From contig CM037880.1 of NCBI GenBank assembly GCA_021292165.1, positions 142,602,564 to 142,666,563 on the forward strand: 64,000 nucleotides of DNA. Direction: 5' to 3'. The notes under the pieces are model-generated. The model was not told the origin of the DNA, did not search any database, and saw nothing but the letters and a program-made list of their open reading frames with translations. The stretch comes from Shinisaurus crocodilurus (lineage: Eukaryota; Chordata; Lepidosauria; Squamata; Shinisauridae). Both the position numbers and the translations under genes were made by a program. Positions 43,862 through 54,515 of this stretch are shown piece after piece. Numbering within the stretch: the first letter of the stretch is position 1; every line of letters begins with the position of its first letter.

Positions 43862-44013
43862 CACTCAAAGCCCGGTGCCTTCCCGGGTTTCCCGTGGCGT
43901 GGCTCGCTCTGCTTTCAAGGAGCAGGACGAGCAAATGTCAGATGAAAAGAAAACTGCACGGGGGGGAAGGGGAGGAAGAAGCGGGGAGAGAATAAGCAAG
44001 CTCGTTACTTTAC

Positions 44014-44032
44014 CTTCCTCTGCTGATTTCAT
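44014..44032 (-). CDS. NFATC1: NFATC1 alpha first exon (coding part, MKSAEE start)
   Basis: ATG AAA TCA GCA GAG GAA G, then donor GTAAAG (44013 downward). Splicing to exon 2 gives MKSAEEEHYNYASS, which matches the mammalian alpha isoform at the internal methionine (MKSAEEEHYGYASS). Phase 1 equals that of the beta exon. Mammals begin 36 codons earlier at MPS. Here an ATG-CCA-AGC sits 37 codons upstream in the same frame but is closed by TGA, so I start at the inner Met. Too short to be found by an open-frame scan. Confidence 0.9.
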
Positions 44033-44080
44033 GCTGCTGCTGCTGCTGCGACGGCTGGAAACGCACCAAAAGTTTCTCTT

Positions 44081-44143
44081 TCACCACTTGGCTGGATCTC
44101 GAGGTGCAAATAGGATTTGATTAAGAGGATCACCGCTTGGCAT
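44081..44143 (-). CDS. Upstream short ORF at the position of the mammalian alpha start
   Basis: ATG at 44143-44141 opens MPSGDPLNQILFAPRDPAKW and stops at TGA (44083-44081). It lies in the alpha 5' leader, in frame with MKSAEE, 51 bp (48 bp after the stop) before it. MPS and the distance resemble the mammalian alpha N-terminus. A shifted frame just downstream (SGERETFGAF) resembles mammalian GRGETLG. It may act as an upstream ORF or be the relic of a longer N-terminus. Confidence 0.55.
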   Translation of the reverse strand: MPSGDPLNQILFAPRDPAKW

Positions 44144-44589
44144 CCGCTCAGCAAAAAGAAAGTGAGGTGAAGGCAGAGGAGGGAGATCCTCCTCCCGCTC
44201 GCTCGCTCCGCTCCCGCAATACACCCCGTGTCTCTAATTTAAAGGTGGAGTCGAAGTTGGTGTTTCCCGGTCGCCAACGAAATTGGAAAGCCAAACCCGT
44301 TTGGGGGGGGGGGAAGGAAGGGGAGTTGTTTGGTTTTTTATTACGAAATAATGCTAGATCTTAAGCAGCTGTCCCCGGGGAGACGTCATTGAGATGAGCT
44401 TGGAGTGGGACCCGGGTGGGGTGGGGGGAGAAAGAGCAGGCACAAGGGCTCCTACTCCAAAGAGAAGAGAACAGAGAGAGAGAGAGAGAGCGCTTAGGAA
44501 GTTACTCACACACACTCTCCCTCCCTCCTTCTGGTGTCTTATTCAGGGCCGGGGCTTATTTTGATCAGGAAAGTTTGAAGAGTCTAAGT

Positions 44590-44706
44590 CTCTCTCTGAC
44601 GCACGGCTGCTCAGTGACTGCTGCCTTTTTAAAGCTGGAAAACACCCCCCCCTCCCTCCTTCCCCCTCCCAGCCCCTCACCCCGCCCAGAGCCCCGTGAT
44701 GTCACA
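44590..44706 (-). promoter_or_regulatory. NFATC1: Candidate core of the inducible P1 promoter
   Basis: Read toward the gene on the minus strand, the order is: CRE-like TGACATCA (44697-44704), a GC box GGGCGGGG (44680-44687), an NFAT/GGAAAA core on the plus strand (44637-44642) and a TATA-like TTTAAAAAG (44625-44633). A start near 44595-44600 would leave a leader of about 560 bp. Mammalian P1 is known to be inducible and NFAT-autoregulated; the exact start here is inferred. Confidence 0.5.
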
Positions 44707-45084
44707 GGTCCTGCGAGCTACTCTCAGCTGCCTCGCAAAGGAGCCAGCCAGCAGCGAAAAACGCTGGAAGCTTGAGGAGGAGAGAGGAGCCCAAGAGGAC
44801 CCCCGCTCCCCTCCGATTCTGCTGAAGAAGCAGATCTTGCCTACCGACGACACTTATTACAAACCAGAGCACCCACAGAACTCATTCCACTCCCAAAGTG
44901 GGACTAAATGGGTTGTGTGGATTGGGGGGGAGGGGCGGACGGAGGCGCTCTTGTTTAAAATGAGTGAACAGAAATAAGGGGGGAGTGAAAGAGGCAATGA
45001 AGAGGTGGAGAAGGAAACAAAATCTACGCATGTTGAAATCATTACGTTAAAAAAAATAAAAAATCTTCAGGCTTCCCCCGCTGT

Positions 45085-45098
45085 GGAAATTTGGAAAG
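45085..45098 (+). promoter_or_regulatory. Candidate tandem NFAT site upstream of P1
   Basis: Two GGAAA cores (45085 and 45093) lie in tandem, GGAAATTTGGAAAG, about 490 bp upstream of the inferred start. Mammalian P1 carries tandem NFAT sites used for autoregulation; equivalence is inferred, not shown. Confidence 0.35.
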
Positions 45099-46119
45099 AG
45101 CATCAACTGGCAAGCAGCAGCAAGGAAAATCCCATTCTGCTAAATTACTCACAGACTCCGAAGAGTTAGCTTCGATAACTGAGATTTATCGACATTGTTG
45201 TTATTAGTCTGTAAATATCTGGGCAATGCTGCTGTAAAAAGGCAAAGCAGGAGCGGGGAAGAGGCTTGGGCAGGAGTTTTAAACCTGCAGCTCCTCCCTC
45301 TGTAAAGCAACCGTCTCCCCCCCCCCCCCCAATAACACACAGTGGCACTTGTCAGGAGAGGCTGTAATAACTTTTTCTGAAGCCCCTGAATAGCGCGCCA
45401 GACTTTGGTATCGTTCAAGCCTTCTGTTAATTCAATCCCTTTTTTCCCTCGGTCTGTCTCCTCGTGCGCGAGTCACGTACGTTATATCGCCGCTCCTTCT
45501 CTTTCTTTGCCCCATGACTGCCAAAAGGGAGACCAGAATTTCTTCGCTGGAGTTGGCAAAAGGAAGATCAGGGAGGCTAAGATCTCTGGCACATGAAGAA
45601 AAGCCCCAAAGTAAATCTACTTCACAACGCCCCGTAGTGTAGCTCCAATCTAATGTGAACGCAACCCGGTCTGTTTCTGGGGAAGAGGAAGCGAAGCCGG
45701 GACAACGAAGGAGAAACCGGCTCTTCTGCGGCACGGTACTGCTGAAACTGCCCGCGGCAGGCACTCACCACCCGACCGAATCTAGATAAGGACTTTGGGG
45801 GAGGCGGGGGTTTTTTCCCTCAGTCCTCAACAAAGGGATCTGGAGGCTTCTAACGGGGATAGAGTATCTTGGTAATATCTGAGAAATGCGGGCTTATCGC
45901 AAACGGATTTAGCGCAAGAGTTCCAAAGGATTGGGCCATCGCAGCTTAACCACGTGCGCGCTGCCCCATCCGGGTGCGCAAAGCTGAACGCTCCTGCAGG
46001 GTTCGGAAAGGAAAGAGGACGACGGCGAGCACGTGTACGTGTGTATGCGCGCGCAGGTGCGATGGATCTATCTAGCAATATAACGTGAACCGAGAGACTC
46101 CTCCTGTCGCGCTTACGGC

Positions 46120-46170
46120 TCACTTAGGAGCAAACCCCACTGAAGTCAATGGGATCTATGCACGTGTTAA
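46120..46170. mobile_element. Palindromic MITE core fragment
   Basis: CACTTAGGAGCAAACCCCACTGAAGTCAATGGGATCTA matches the centre of the AGTAAGTCCC family. The ends are gone. Confidence 0.5.
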
Positions 46171-46425
46171 CATCTATGTGTGTACAGCGTGGCGTGCCAA
46201 TGTTACCATTGTTACTTTGTTTTTTAATTCCTCAGCGAGTTCTCCTCTTCATATCCTGTATTTCGCCCTTTATGCAGGCCCTTCTCCTCCAGATTAATCG
46301 AGGATCTGCCGCTCCGTCCTTAACAATTAATAATCGAGCGGGCATCAGATGCCGGCTGTTTTTGGGAAGCAAACGAACGAGCCAACGAATGTGGGCATCC
46401 AATAGAGACCCCATTGGCTGGGTAC

Positions 46426-46455
46426 TACCTACTACTACTACTACTACTACTACTT
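46426..46455. repeat. (ACT)n microsatellite
   Basis: About nine ACT/CTA units are seen directly. Confidence 0.93.
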
Positions 46456-49400
46456 TTAAGATGCCACTATATGTTCCTGTCCCGCTAACCCCTCCTTTAC
46501 TACAAATCGCAGGGGGTGGTGGGGCGGGATCTCGCCCGATCCGCCCACCACCCCCTGCTTACCAGACTGCCTTCCATTTGTCCGCGCTCTCTTCTGTTTC
46601 CTTTCGGTGACTGACGGGGCGGCCTCGCGCTTTCCAGTCTCCCGCACGTGTAGTCGACTGAAGTTGTGGGGTTCGGCAAAGCGCGAAGGGGTATTCCCCT
46701 GTGGGTAAGAGGGGCGGGGGGGAGGAAGAAATGAGCAGGAAATTTAGTGGGGGGGTGTGACTAATGGCAGTTCTGAATTTAGTTTTCACTTGCTTTCGGA
46801 GTTTGGGGAGTTCCCTTTCCAGGTGGAAGATCCAGCGCGGTTTTCTTCAGAGAGCGGAGCGGAGCGGGGTGCCGGCGGCGGCAGATCAGGATTAAGTTCG
46901 ATCAAAGCGCGCGTTCGTACTCCTGTCCCCGCCTCGGCACTTATTCGGCACCTTAGTAACCAGGGGACTTCCCGCACTTGAGCTAGGGAAAAAGGAGATC
47001 CTCTGGGAACGTTTCCAGTTGCATTAAAGAGCGAAGACTTGTCGACCACGCGTACGGATTAGAGGTCGACACGCGCACACAGATATACACGCTCAGAGTC
47101 AAAGTTCCATCCCCAAAACGCGCGTGCAGTCCGAGCACGGAGGGATGCACCAGACTCCAGATACACAAACTCCACTTCTCCTGTACACTCACACGCAAAC
47201 ACAGTTACCCGTGTGTATACAGCATCTCAGCAAAATACACTTGCCATCGTAATAAATACTAGGCCTGCGGACCTGGATGTTACCACATTCTCACACAGTA
47301 TCGTGTGCACGCACAGAAGCAGAACCTCGACCTACGCACAGGTCCACACCACTTTCTCCCTCCCCCCACCCCATGTGGTATGAATAGAAACACGCTGAGC
47401 ATGCTTTAACTACACAGAAAACCGTGTTCGGAGGACGCCCCTTAGTTACTGTATATGAAGACTAGGGGGGGTCCCATGATTAGACTGTGATTAAAATTTC
47501 GGTTTGTGGCTTTCATAAAGATCCCCTACCTTTCTCTGCATAATCTGAGCACTGACCAGAAAAAACGGATGTTCCTGGCAAGTGAACACGACATCGCTGG
47601 CAACATCAAGTGATGACTTGCATGGGTGAAGGGACCTTCAGGGATCTAACACCACAAGCAGAACTCCCAGTTCCATGGATGGAGCTGCGTTCACACATTC
47701 AGCCGCCAGCCCACCAGGGCAGTACTAGGTACGGAAAAGATCCGGGGCTCAGGCCCGCAGGACCAAAATGAATGAATGAATAAATAAGGCACAAATTTGC
47801 GTATGTTAATTTACATATGCTTTAAAGTCTCTCTCTCTCTGTGTGTGCGCGCGTCTTTAAAGGACCTTGTCTCCTAAGGACACCCTTGCTTGTAAAAAGG
47901 GACTGTATGGACGGGAGAGGGGTGCGTGCATTTGAATTCCGAAAACAACCTCAAGCAGGAAGATGGGGGGGGGCAGCCAGAGGAGAAGCAAAAAGCCAGT
48001 TAATCCAGGGGTGATCAGATGCAACAGAGATCATCAGAGCCCCTGTACCTTTATTTCAGCAAGTGCCCATGGATAGCAGGGTGGTGGGGCAGATGGCTCC
48101 CAGATATTCGGGGCTCCAGATGAAAGATCTGGGGCTACAGCTCTAGTGGGCTGCCCCCTAACACCGCTTCTGCAGCCCACGTTCATAGGAGGGCCGCTGA
48201 CCGGAAGAATCCAACAAAAAGGTCGGAATGCACGCAGGCAGGGCCCAATGAAGCTGCAGCGCGCAGGCGCGCACACGAATCGTGATATAGGAGCGGTGGG
48301 GTAGCCGCGCACGTGCTGCACACATTGTCCCGAACGTATACGCCGAGTTGAGCACATGCGCGTGCACACGCACAGGCACCATCCCCGTTCATTGCAAATG
48401 CGTCCCGCAAACCGCCCCTACCGAGCTCCCTGCCAAACTCTTGCTCTGAGCGGAGACGGGCTCGCAGCCTCGCATCTTTGGAAAGAATCTTCGCAAGCGC
48501 CCCCCCCCCCCCGCAAGTGAAACAACTTTTACGCAGACCGGGAATGTCCATGCATACTGAGGCAACGCCAGCTTCCATCCCCCCCCCCCCCCGCCGCCCC
48601 ACTTCTCCCCATCCCGCCTCTGCCTTCCCGGCCCCCGGCGCTCGGGTCGGGGCAGTGCTGTGTTCGGGCTCTGAGCGAGGAGGGAAGCGCCTCCCCGCCT
48701 CTCCTGCCTCGGTCCTTTCCTGTCTGCTTTCAATGCTTTCTCCCCCCGCCGCCCGCTTCTGCGCTGAAATGACGGAATCCCCAGTCTGTTGCCTCCTGTT
48801 TAATGCCGTTGCCTGGACCACCGTGGCGCGGTGCCAAGTCCGAGGGAGTTTTCGGGGGGGAGGGGGGAGGAGAAGGTGGCGGCGGCAGGAGGAGCGGCAG
48901 CCAGCTAACCTTGGCCGCCTGGGCTGCGGCGCGCAGCTGGGGCCCCCTGCCAGATGTTCCTGCCTGCTCGCTAGGCCAAGGCGGCCCCCGGCTCTGGCTC
49001 CTCTCGCTGCTGCTGCTGCTGCCGCCGCCAGCAGGCTAAGCCCCCCCCCCTCTCCTCGCTTCTCCCGGCTGCTCCTCCCTTCTCCTGAAGTTTGTTTACA
49101 GGCGCTGCTACCAGGAGGGACTGCGAACCGAACTTTATTTAGGGATGTGTGATGACTAACAAAGTTACAAGGAGCTTTAGTACAGAAAACAACCCTATTT
49201 TTAGTCGGCCTGTTGTTTCAGTGGCTCGACTGTACAGCACATTCACCCCTCCGCCCCGCTGCCAGATGCCAGCGACTTCTGGCTGCAAAGCCTAATTGAA
49301 ACAACACGTTGGGCCCGTCCAAGTTTTGCACCAACCGGCATAGTCGTTAGAACAACAACAACAACAAAATACAAATCCTAAATCAACTGACTTGTGTCCC

Positions 49401-49608
49401 ACACATCGTTGTTGTGGATACAACTGGTTTTAACTTAACTTGGAGTTGCCAGGAGACCGACCCACGCTGTTTCCAGCATCCAGGGGCCAAAGGCAACCCT
49501 CGGAATATCCAGTGCACTTTCAGTGACCTCTCCCATTGGGACAGCCAAGCCCTGATTCTGGACCTTCCTCTGCTTCAATGATACTGCTTGGCATGTATCC
49601 AGGATTTG

Positions 49609-49722
49609 GGCTAAAATCCAACATCAGTCCTACTTAGAGTAGACCCACGGAAATGAATGGGACTAAGTCCCATTCATTTCAGTGGGTCTAAACTAAATAG
49701 GACTGGTGTTGGATTTTACCCT
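49609..49722. mobile_element. Foldback MITE, nearly perfect palindrome
   Basis: GGCTAAAATCCAACATCAGTCC at left inverts to GGACTGGTGTTGGATTTTACCC at right. The arms meet at AATGGGACTAAGTCCCATT. Confidence 0.85.
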
Positions 49723-49844
49723 TGTTCTTTACCTTCCAGGGTAAGGTTGCCAGCTCTAGACCTGGAGATGAGAGGATCATGTGCCTCTGAGAGCTTAAAA
49801 AGTTTAAGAGATGCACAGCAGGAAAAAGATGTAGGACCCCAATC

Positions 49845-50012
49845 CCCTCCTCCTCCTCCTCTCCATTTTATCCTCACAACAATCCTGTGAGGTAGGTTAG
49901 GCTGAGAGACAGTGACTGGCCCAAAGTCACCCAGTGAGTTTCATGGCCGAGCAGGGACTAGAACCCGGATCTCTCGAGTCCCAGTCCAACACTCACTACG
50001 CCACACTGGCCC
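49845..50012 (-). mobile_element. Sauria SINE, 3' end truncated
   Basis: Reverse copy containing CACAACAATCCTGTGAGGTAG, GGCCCAAAGTCACCCAGTG and the tRNA-like head ending CCACACTGGCC. Confidence 0.87.
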
Positions 50013-50223
50013 AAATCCCCCCCCAACCCAGGACAGTCATGTCTTCAACGTGGTTTCGGACTTGTGTTTCTTCAAAAGCAGTTCCCTATGCCTGGCAAAG
50101 TGCTCCAGAAAACAAAGAGAAGAGAGTTCAAAGGGAGAAAAAAAAAATAGTCCACTGTATGTGTCCAACGTGTGTGGCACCTAAACAAAAGATGTAGTGT
50201 AGAATGGCTATGTAAGTGACTTA

Positions 50224-50343
50224 GGGTGCAATCCTATGCAAGTTTAGACAAAAAAGGCTTAGAACTTTTAGCACAGCTGGCTAGGGGGGCATGCTGGGAG
50301 TTGTAAGCCTTTTTTCTGTCTAAACTTGCATAGGATTGCACCT
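50224..50343. mobile_element. Palindromic Harbinger-like MITE, TTA duplication
   Basis: GGGTGCAATCCTATGCAAG to CTTGCATAGGATTGCACCT, with TTA at 50221-50223 and 50344-50346. Confidence 0.88.
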
Positions 50344-50458
50344 TTAAGTTAGCATTGTCTGTCAGCCTCAGCTTCTATCCACAATACGGGAATAATATGG
50401 AATGTCTGGGGGGAGGGCAGGACAGGGACGACTTGTATACACATCATTGCCCCTCATA

Positions 50459-51352
50459 TCTACTATATAAATGTGAAAGTATGTCCGTATGTTTGTATGT
50501 ACGTTTGTACGTACGTATGTCCTTATGGTTTGCGTGCATCGCATAGGCTCCTACACGGCTGGACGGATCCACCCCAAACTTGGTATGCATACTCAACATC
50601 ACCCAAGGACAAAGACTGGTGGGTTCATATCTCCAAAAAACCCTCGCCGCGCCTGTACTGCCCAAAATAGATGAGAGCCAATGGTGTCACTTGGAATGCA
50701 CGCAGGGGCCATTCAGGAGCAGTTATGCAAATCGCTCCAACAGCATTTAGAATGTTGGTATGCACTGCCGCAGGGGCCCAATCAGGACTTCAGGAGCAGA
50801 TATGCAAATCTCTCCTATGTCCAAACAGAATATTCATATGAACTGCAGCAGGGGCCTACAGGGGGGGGAGCTGGGATCTCATTGCTGGGGAGTCCGGGGG
50901 GGGGCAAGCTGGAATTACATTGTTGGGTAGTCCCAAGGGGGGAGAGCAGGGGTTTAATTTTGTGGTCCGGGTGGTGGTGGAGGAGCAGGGAATTCAATGT
51001 TGTGTGGTCCTGGGGGAGCAGGGATTTCATTGTTGTGTAGTCCGGGGCGGGGGGAGCAGGGAATTCATTGTGAAGTTCTGGGGGGAGGGGGGAATCAGGG
51101 ATTTCATTGTGTAGTCCCGGGGAAAAGGGAACAGGGATTTCATTGTGTAGTCCAGGGGGAGGGGGGGAGCAGGGATTTCATTGTGTAGTCCGGGGGGAAC
51201 AGGTAGTCCCGCTGGAGCTGGGATTTCATTGTTGTGCAGTCCCGGGGAATATGGATCCACTCAAAAAAGCAGTCAGCTACCTTAAGGAATTTCAAACAAA
51301 TAGTGCCTATAGGAAAATGATGACTCGGGCAACGCCGGGTAAAAAAAGCTAG
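50459..51352 (+). mobile_element. Non-autonomous Helitron carrying a G-rich minisatellite
   Basis: Starts TCTACTATATAAATGTG after an A and ends GGGCAACGCCGGGTAAAAAAAGCTAG before a T, i.e. A|TC...CTAG|T with a short GGC-AAC-GCC hairpin before the end. This is the hallmark of Helitrons, which leave no target duplication. The 5' part has the typical ACGGCTGGACGGATCCACCCC and AACTTGGTATGCATAC text. No Rep/helicase frame is present. The second half is the minisatellite described separately. Confidence 0.93.
50861..51247 (+). repeat. Irregular minisatellite inside the Helitron
   Basis: About ten units of 33-42 bp, each with a G run followed by GAGCAGGGATTTCATTGT and GTAGTCC. Lengths vary through the G run. 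The overlapping open frames of both strands, with repeating GFHC-like or NEIPAPP-like words, arise from it and are not genes. Confidence 0.9.
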
Positions 51353-51659
51353 TATATATATAATTTGCAGATACAACAATATCAAACAAAAAAACAAAAA
51401 CAAAAAAGGGGGGAGACCACAAAAGAGAGGAAAACATTATAAATGTATTGTAAGCTGCCTTAAGAACTTTGGTTAGCAAGCGGGGTATAAATACTCCAGA
51501 TAAATAAATATGCTGATCCACCTTACAAAAGTGTCAAATACTTCAAACATTTAATAAAACTGCTAAGTATGATCATTATTAAAGAAGAAATTAGACATTC
51601 TGTATCCTGGTGGAAGCTTTGAATGAAGGGAATGCATGTGTGTTTCAGGAGAGTAAATT

Positions 51660-51930
51660 GTATTTATTTATTTAATTAATTTCTATACCGCCCAATAGTC
51701 GAAGCTCTCTGGGTGGTTCACAAGAATTCATAAAAACATGGACCACGAATACAATAAAAACAACACAACATTTTTCCAATATACAAAATTTAAAAACAAC
51801 TTAACAGCTAAAAACAAATTTAGTACAAAATAGACCTGTTAAAAACAGCTGGCATAACTGCCCCATCATGTCATTAAATACCCTTAAATGCCATGAAATG
51901 CCTGGGAGAAGAGGGCAGTCTTAGCCAATT
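51660..51930 (-). mobile_element. L2-like LINE 3' UTR
   Basis: Starts with TATTTATTTATTTAATT and CTATACCGCCCAATAGTCGAAGC, then A-rich TAAAAACA blocks and GGCAGTCTTAGCCAATTTG, the reverse of an L2-like LINE end. The same order occurs at 52587-53045. Confidence 0.6.
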
Positions 51931-52142
51931 TGTAACTTGCAATAGAGCGCTGCTAGATGAGGGATATGGAAGATCCAGGTTGAAACTTCTCCTCATCCGG
52001 GGGTGGGGTGGGGGGAAAGCATATTGCTGCTTTTATTTTATATTTATGGCTATTTTATATTTATGGCTATGCCATATTTTGTTTTTAGTTGTGTACATAG
52101 TAATGAATTTCATGTATTTGATTTGCTGTAAGCAAAGTTCTA

Positions 52143-52215
52143 TGGGTTGGATCCATACTTAGTCATACTTAGAGTAGATCGAAATCAAAGGGACTTAAGT
52201 TAGTCATGACATGGA
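52143..52215. mobile_element. Foldback MITE, GGGTTGGATCC type
   Basis: GGGTTGGATCCATACTTAGTC at left and GTCATGACATGGATCC at right, with core GAAATCAAAGGGACTTAAGT. Confidence 0.7.
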
Positions 52216-52504
52216 TCCTAGAAAGCCTTCACTAACAGTACCTATCAGTGGCATTCTATCATGTATGCTGGTTTCTCCCATGGTTCCAAGAGATCCAGAC
52301 CTCCAAACAATCATTAATTACAAATTTTATGCTAAAATAGAATGGGTGAATTAAAAATGATTCAAAGTAAGCAAGATGATAGATTTAATTGGAATAACTT
52401 GATGATGGAAGAGCAACATAGATTATTAATGATATAACACTCAAATTTCCAAACACATATCAATTTAATATGACAGCTTTGTGGACACAGTTTCCAAAGC
52501 ATTT

Positions 52505-52539
52505 AACAACAACAACAACAACAACAATTATTATTGTTG

Positions 52540-52586
<47 letters not shown>
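52505..52586. repeat. (AAC)n/(ATT)n microsatellite
   Basis: AAC units followed by TTATTGTTGTTG and a long ATT run, at the tail of the following reverse LINE. Confidence 0.95.
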
Positions 52587-53045
52587 TCTATACCACTCTC
52601 TGGGAGGTTAACAGTTCATACATTACAATAGAAATACAATACAAAATACAAATACTATAAAAACAGCATTAAAAAATGAATACAAAATTTAAAACAGAAT
52701 TTAAAACAATTTGAACAACTAAAACAAGTTCAATATAATTAGATCTGTTGAGAGAGAAAAAAACAACTGACATAAATCCCTCCCATATGCCATTAAAAGC
52801 CATTAGATGCCATTAAATGCCTAGGCATAGAGGGCAGTCTTAACCTGGCACCAAAAGGATCACTGGAGATTGTTCCATAATTGGGGGACCGCCACTGAGA
52901 AGGCCCTTTTCTTTGTTGCCACCATCCGGGGCTTCCTCAGAGGCCGCACATGGAGGAAGGCCTTAAAGGTTGAGCATAGTGTCTGGGTAGATTTAGGTCA
53001 GGAGAGGTCCTTCAACAGGTATTGTGGTCCCAAAGCAGTATAGCA
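52587..53045 (-). mobile_element. L2-like LINE 3' region
   Basis: Contains TCTATACCACTCTCTGGGAGG, A-rich blocks, AGAGGGCAGTCTTAACCTGGC, GGGGGACCGCCACTGAGAAGGC and TGTGGTCCCAAAGCAGTATAG, the last shared with 50-110 of this window. No reading frame is kept. Confidence 0.65.
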
Positions 53046-53047
53046 TT

Positions 53048-53135
53048 TAACAATGCTTGCACACTTACCTGGGAGTAGACCCCATTGAACATAGGACTTC
53101 TTTCTGAGTAAATATGAATAGGGTTATGCTACACC
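53048..53135. mobile_element. Palindromic MITE (AGTAAGTCCC family), worn
   Basis: ATGCTTGCACACTTACCTGGGAGTAGACCCCATTGAAC then AGGACTTCTTTCTGAGTAAATATGAATAGGGTTATGC. Confidence 0.65.
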
Positions 53136-53304
53136 TGTTCCAAGACACAATCATTTATTATATCTGAAAGTTCAATCTCTTCAAAATACCTCAAACTTTC
53201 ATTTACCCAGACCACTTAAAGGGAATGTATTGATTAATTAGCACATTATTTTTCCATTTTCCACTTTATCCTGATTTCTTCTTGTATCGTAAAATTGCCA
53301 TCAT

Positions 53305-53452
53305 AGGGTTGGATCCAGATCAAAGTCATACTTCAAGCAGACCCATTGAAATAAATGGGAAGCTGGTCACGACTGACTTAAGTCCTATTGATTTCAATGG
53401 ATCTGCAGCAGTCATCTGCTGTAAGCATGACCAAATTTGGATCCAACCCATA
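53305..53452. mobile_element. Foldback MITE, GGGTTGGATCCAGA type, long copy
   Basis: GGGTTGGATCCAGATCAAAG and AAATTTGGATCCAACCC are inverted ends. The centre pairs CCATTGAAATAAATGGG with CCTATTGATTTCAATGG. Confidence 0.85.
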
Positions 53453-53550
53453 GCTTTTACTGGGAGTACATACGTCAACTGCCAGATCATATTACATGTT
53501 TAGTCTGGAATTTCTGCCCACCATGATTCTGTAGACGTTTATCTCATATA

Positions 53551-53551
<1 letters not shown>

Positions 53552-53587
<36 letters not shown>
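53552..53587. repeat. (GT)n microsatellite
   Basis: About eighteen GT units. Confidence 0.95.
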
Positions 53588-53590
<3 letters not shown>

Positions 53591-54373
53591 GTATATATAT
53601 GACCTACTCTGCCCTGTATAGATTGTACATCCAAAGATTTGCACTGCTCCACTAGATTTCTGATATGCCTGCTGTACCTCAATCCTGTTTTTTTTACATT
53701 TTAAAAAAAGTTTCAGGCAATCTAATTCTCTCAATCTTGACTTTGGAACTTCTGTTGGTAGCATATAAATACCAACATTTCTTCTTTCTTTTGTATGGTA
53801 TGTTTTCTTGATTCTTTAATCATTCTCAGTTATTCTCCTTTCAATCATTCTCAGTTCTCTTGCTTCTACATGCTCATTCTTCAACTTCTATCCTGTCTCC
53901 ACTTTGAGGTCAAGCACAAAAAGTGACCCACCCTCCAGAAGGCAGGCAAGAAGAGGGATAGGGCGGTGCGGTGGTGATGGAATTTCAGCTCTCTAACCTT
54001 GGCACAGTACCACTCATCTGGCTGAGAATATCTATGAAAGTAATGTCATCTCACCCCACCCCCACAAGCATATTTTTATCTTAAGGAACTGAGAAAGGAA
54101 GCCTGAGCCTCGGGCGGTAGTGGTGGTGAGCTCTGACAAGCAAACATTTGGGAGAACCTGCAAATTATGGTTTTGCATCTCTCGGAGCCAAACTTGACTG
54201 GATGTTAATAATAATGTGGATGTAATTAACATATTACATATTACTATTAACATAGGACAATTCTACTTTTTGAGCATAACTTTAATACAAATACCCTCCC
54301 TGGTTTTTTAATTGGTGGGAGGCAGGTGACAATTGGAGAGTAGGTGAATATAGCATGTGGAAGCCAGAGTATA

Positions 54374-54512
54374 GCAGAAGTAGGCAGCCTGATGCTTTCT
54401 GGATACTTTAGATTACAACTCCCATAATCCCTGAACATTGCTCACGATGACTGGGGCTGATGGAAGTTGTAGTTCAACACTTCTGTATGACACCATGTTG
54501 CCTACTGCTCAG
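54374..54512. mobile_element. Foldback hAT-like MITE
   Basis: AGAAGTAGGCAGCCTGATG on the left against ACACCATGTTGCCTACTGCT on the right. Inner ACTCCCATAATCCC / GGAAGTTGTAGT. Confidence 0.7.
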
Positions 54513-54515
54513 AGC

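Larger units (their letters stand above)
43340..49140. promoter_or_regulatory. NFATC1: CpG-rich region around the NFATC1 alpha (P1) promoter and upstream flank
   Basis: CpG-dense blocks occur at about 43490-44250, 45400-46100, 46560-47200 and 48180-49130. The first contains the alpha first exon. The others are upstream of it with respect to NFATC1. Long frames on both strands (for example 48478-49152 and 48183-48821) are low in complexity and mirror each other, so they are not called genes. A divergent or antisense transcript from the 48-49 kb block is possible but not shown. Confidence 0.7.

Noticed and set aside
43462..44120. Frames of 130-158 codons on both strands near the alpha exon
   Set aside because: Driven by CpG content and the (CG)n(CA)n tract; the real coding part here is only 19 bases on the minus strand.
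48183..49152. Long open frames on both strands (212 and 224 codons) in the 48-49 kb CpG block
   Set aside because: They mirror each other, are Pro/Ala/Arg/Gly-rich, match no family and arise from CpG-island composition.
50815..51260. Repeat-protein frames with recurring short words
   Set aside because: They come from the Helitron minisatellite; frames on both strands repeat because the DNA repeats.
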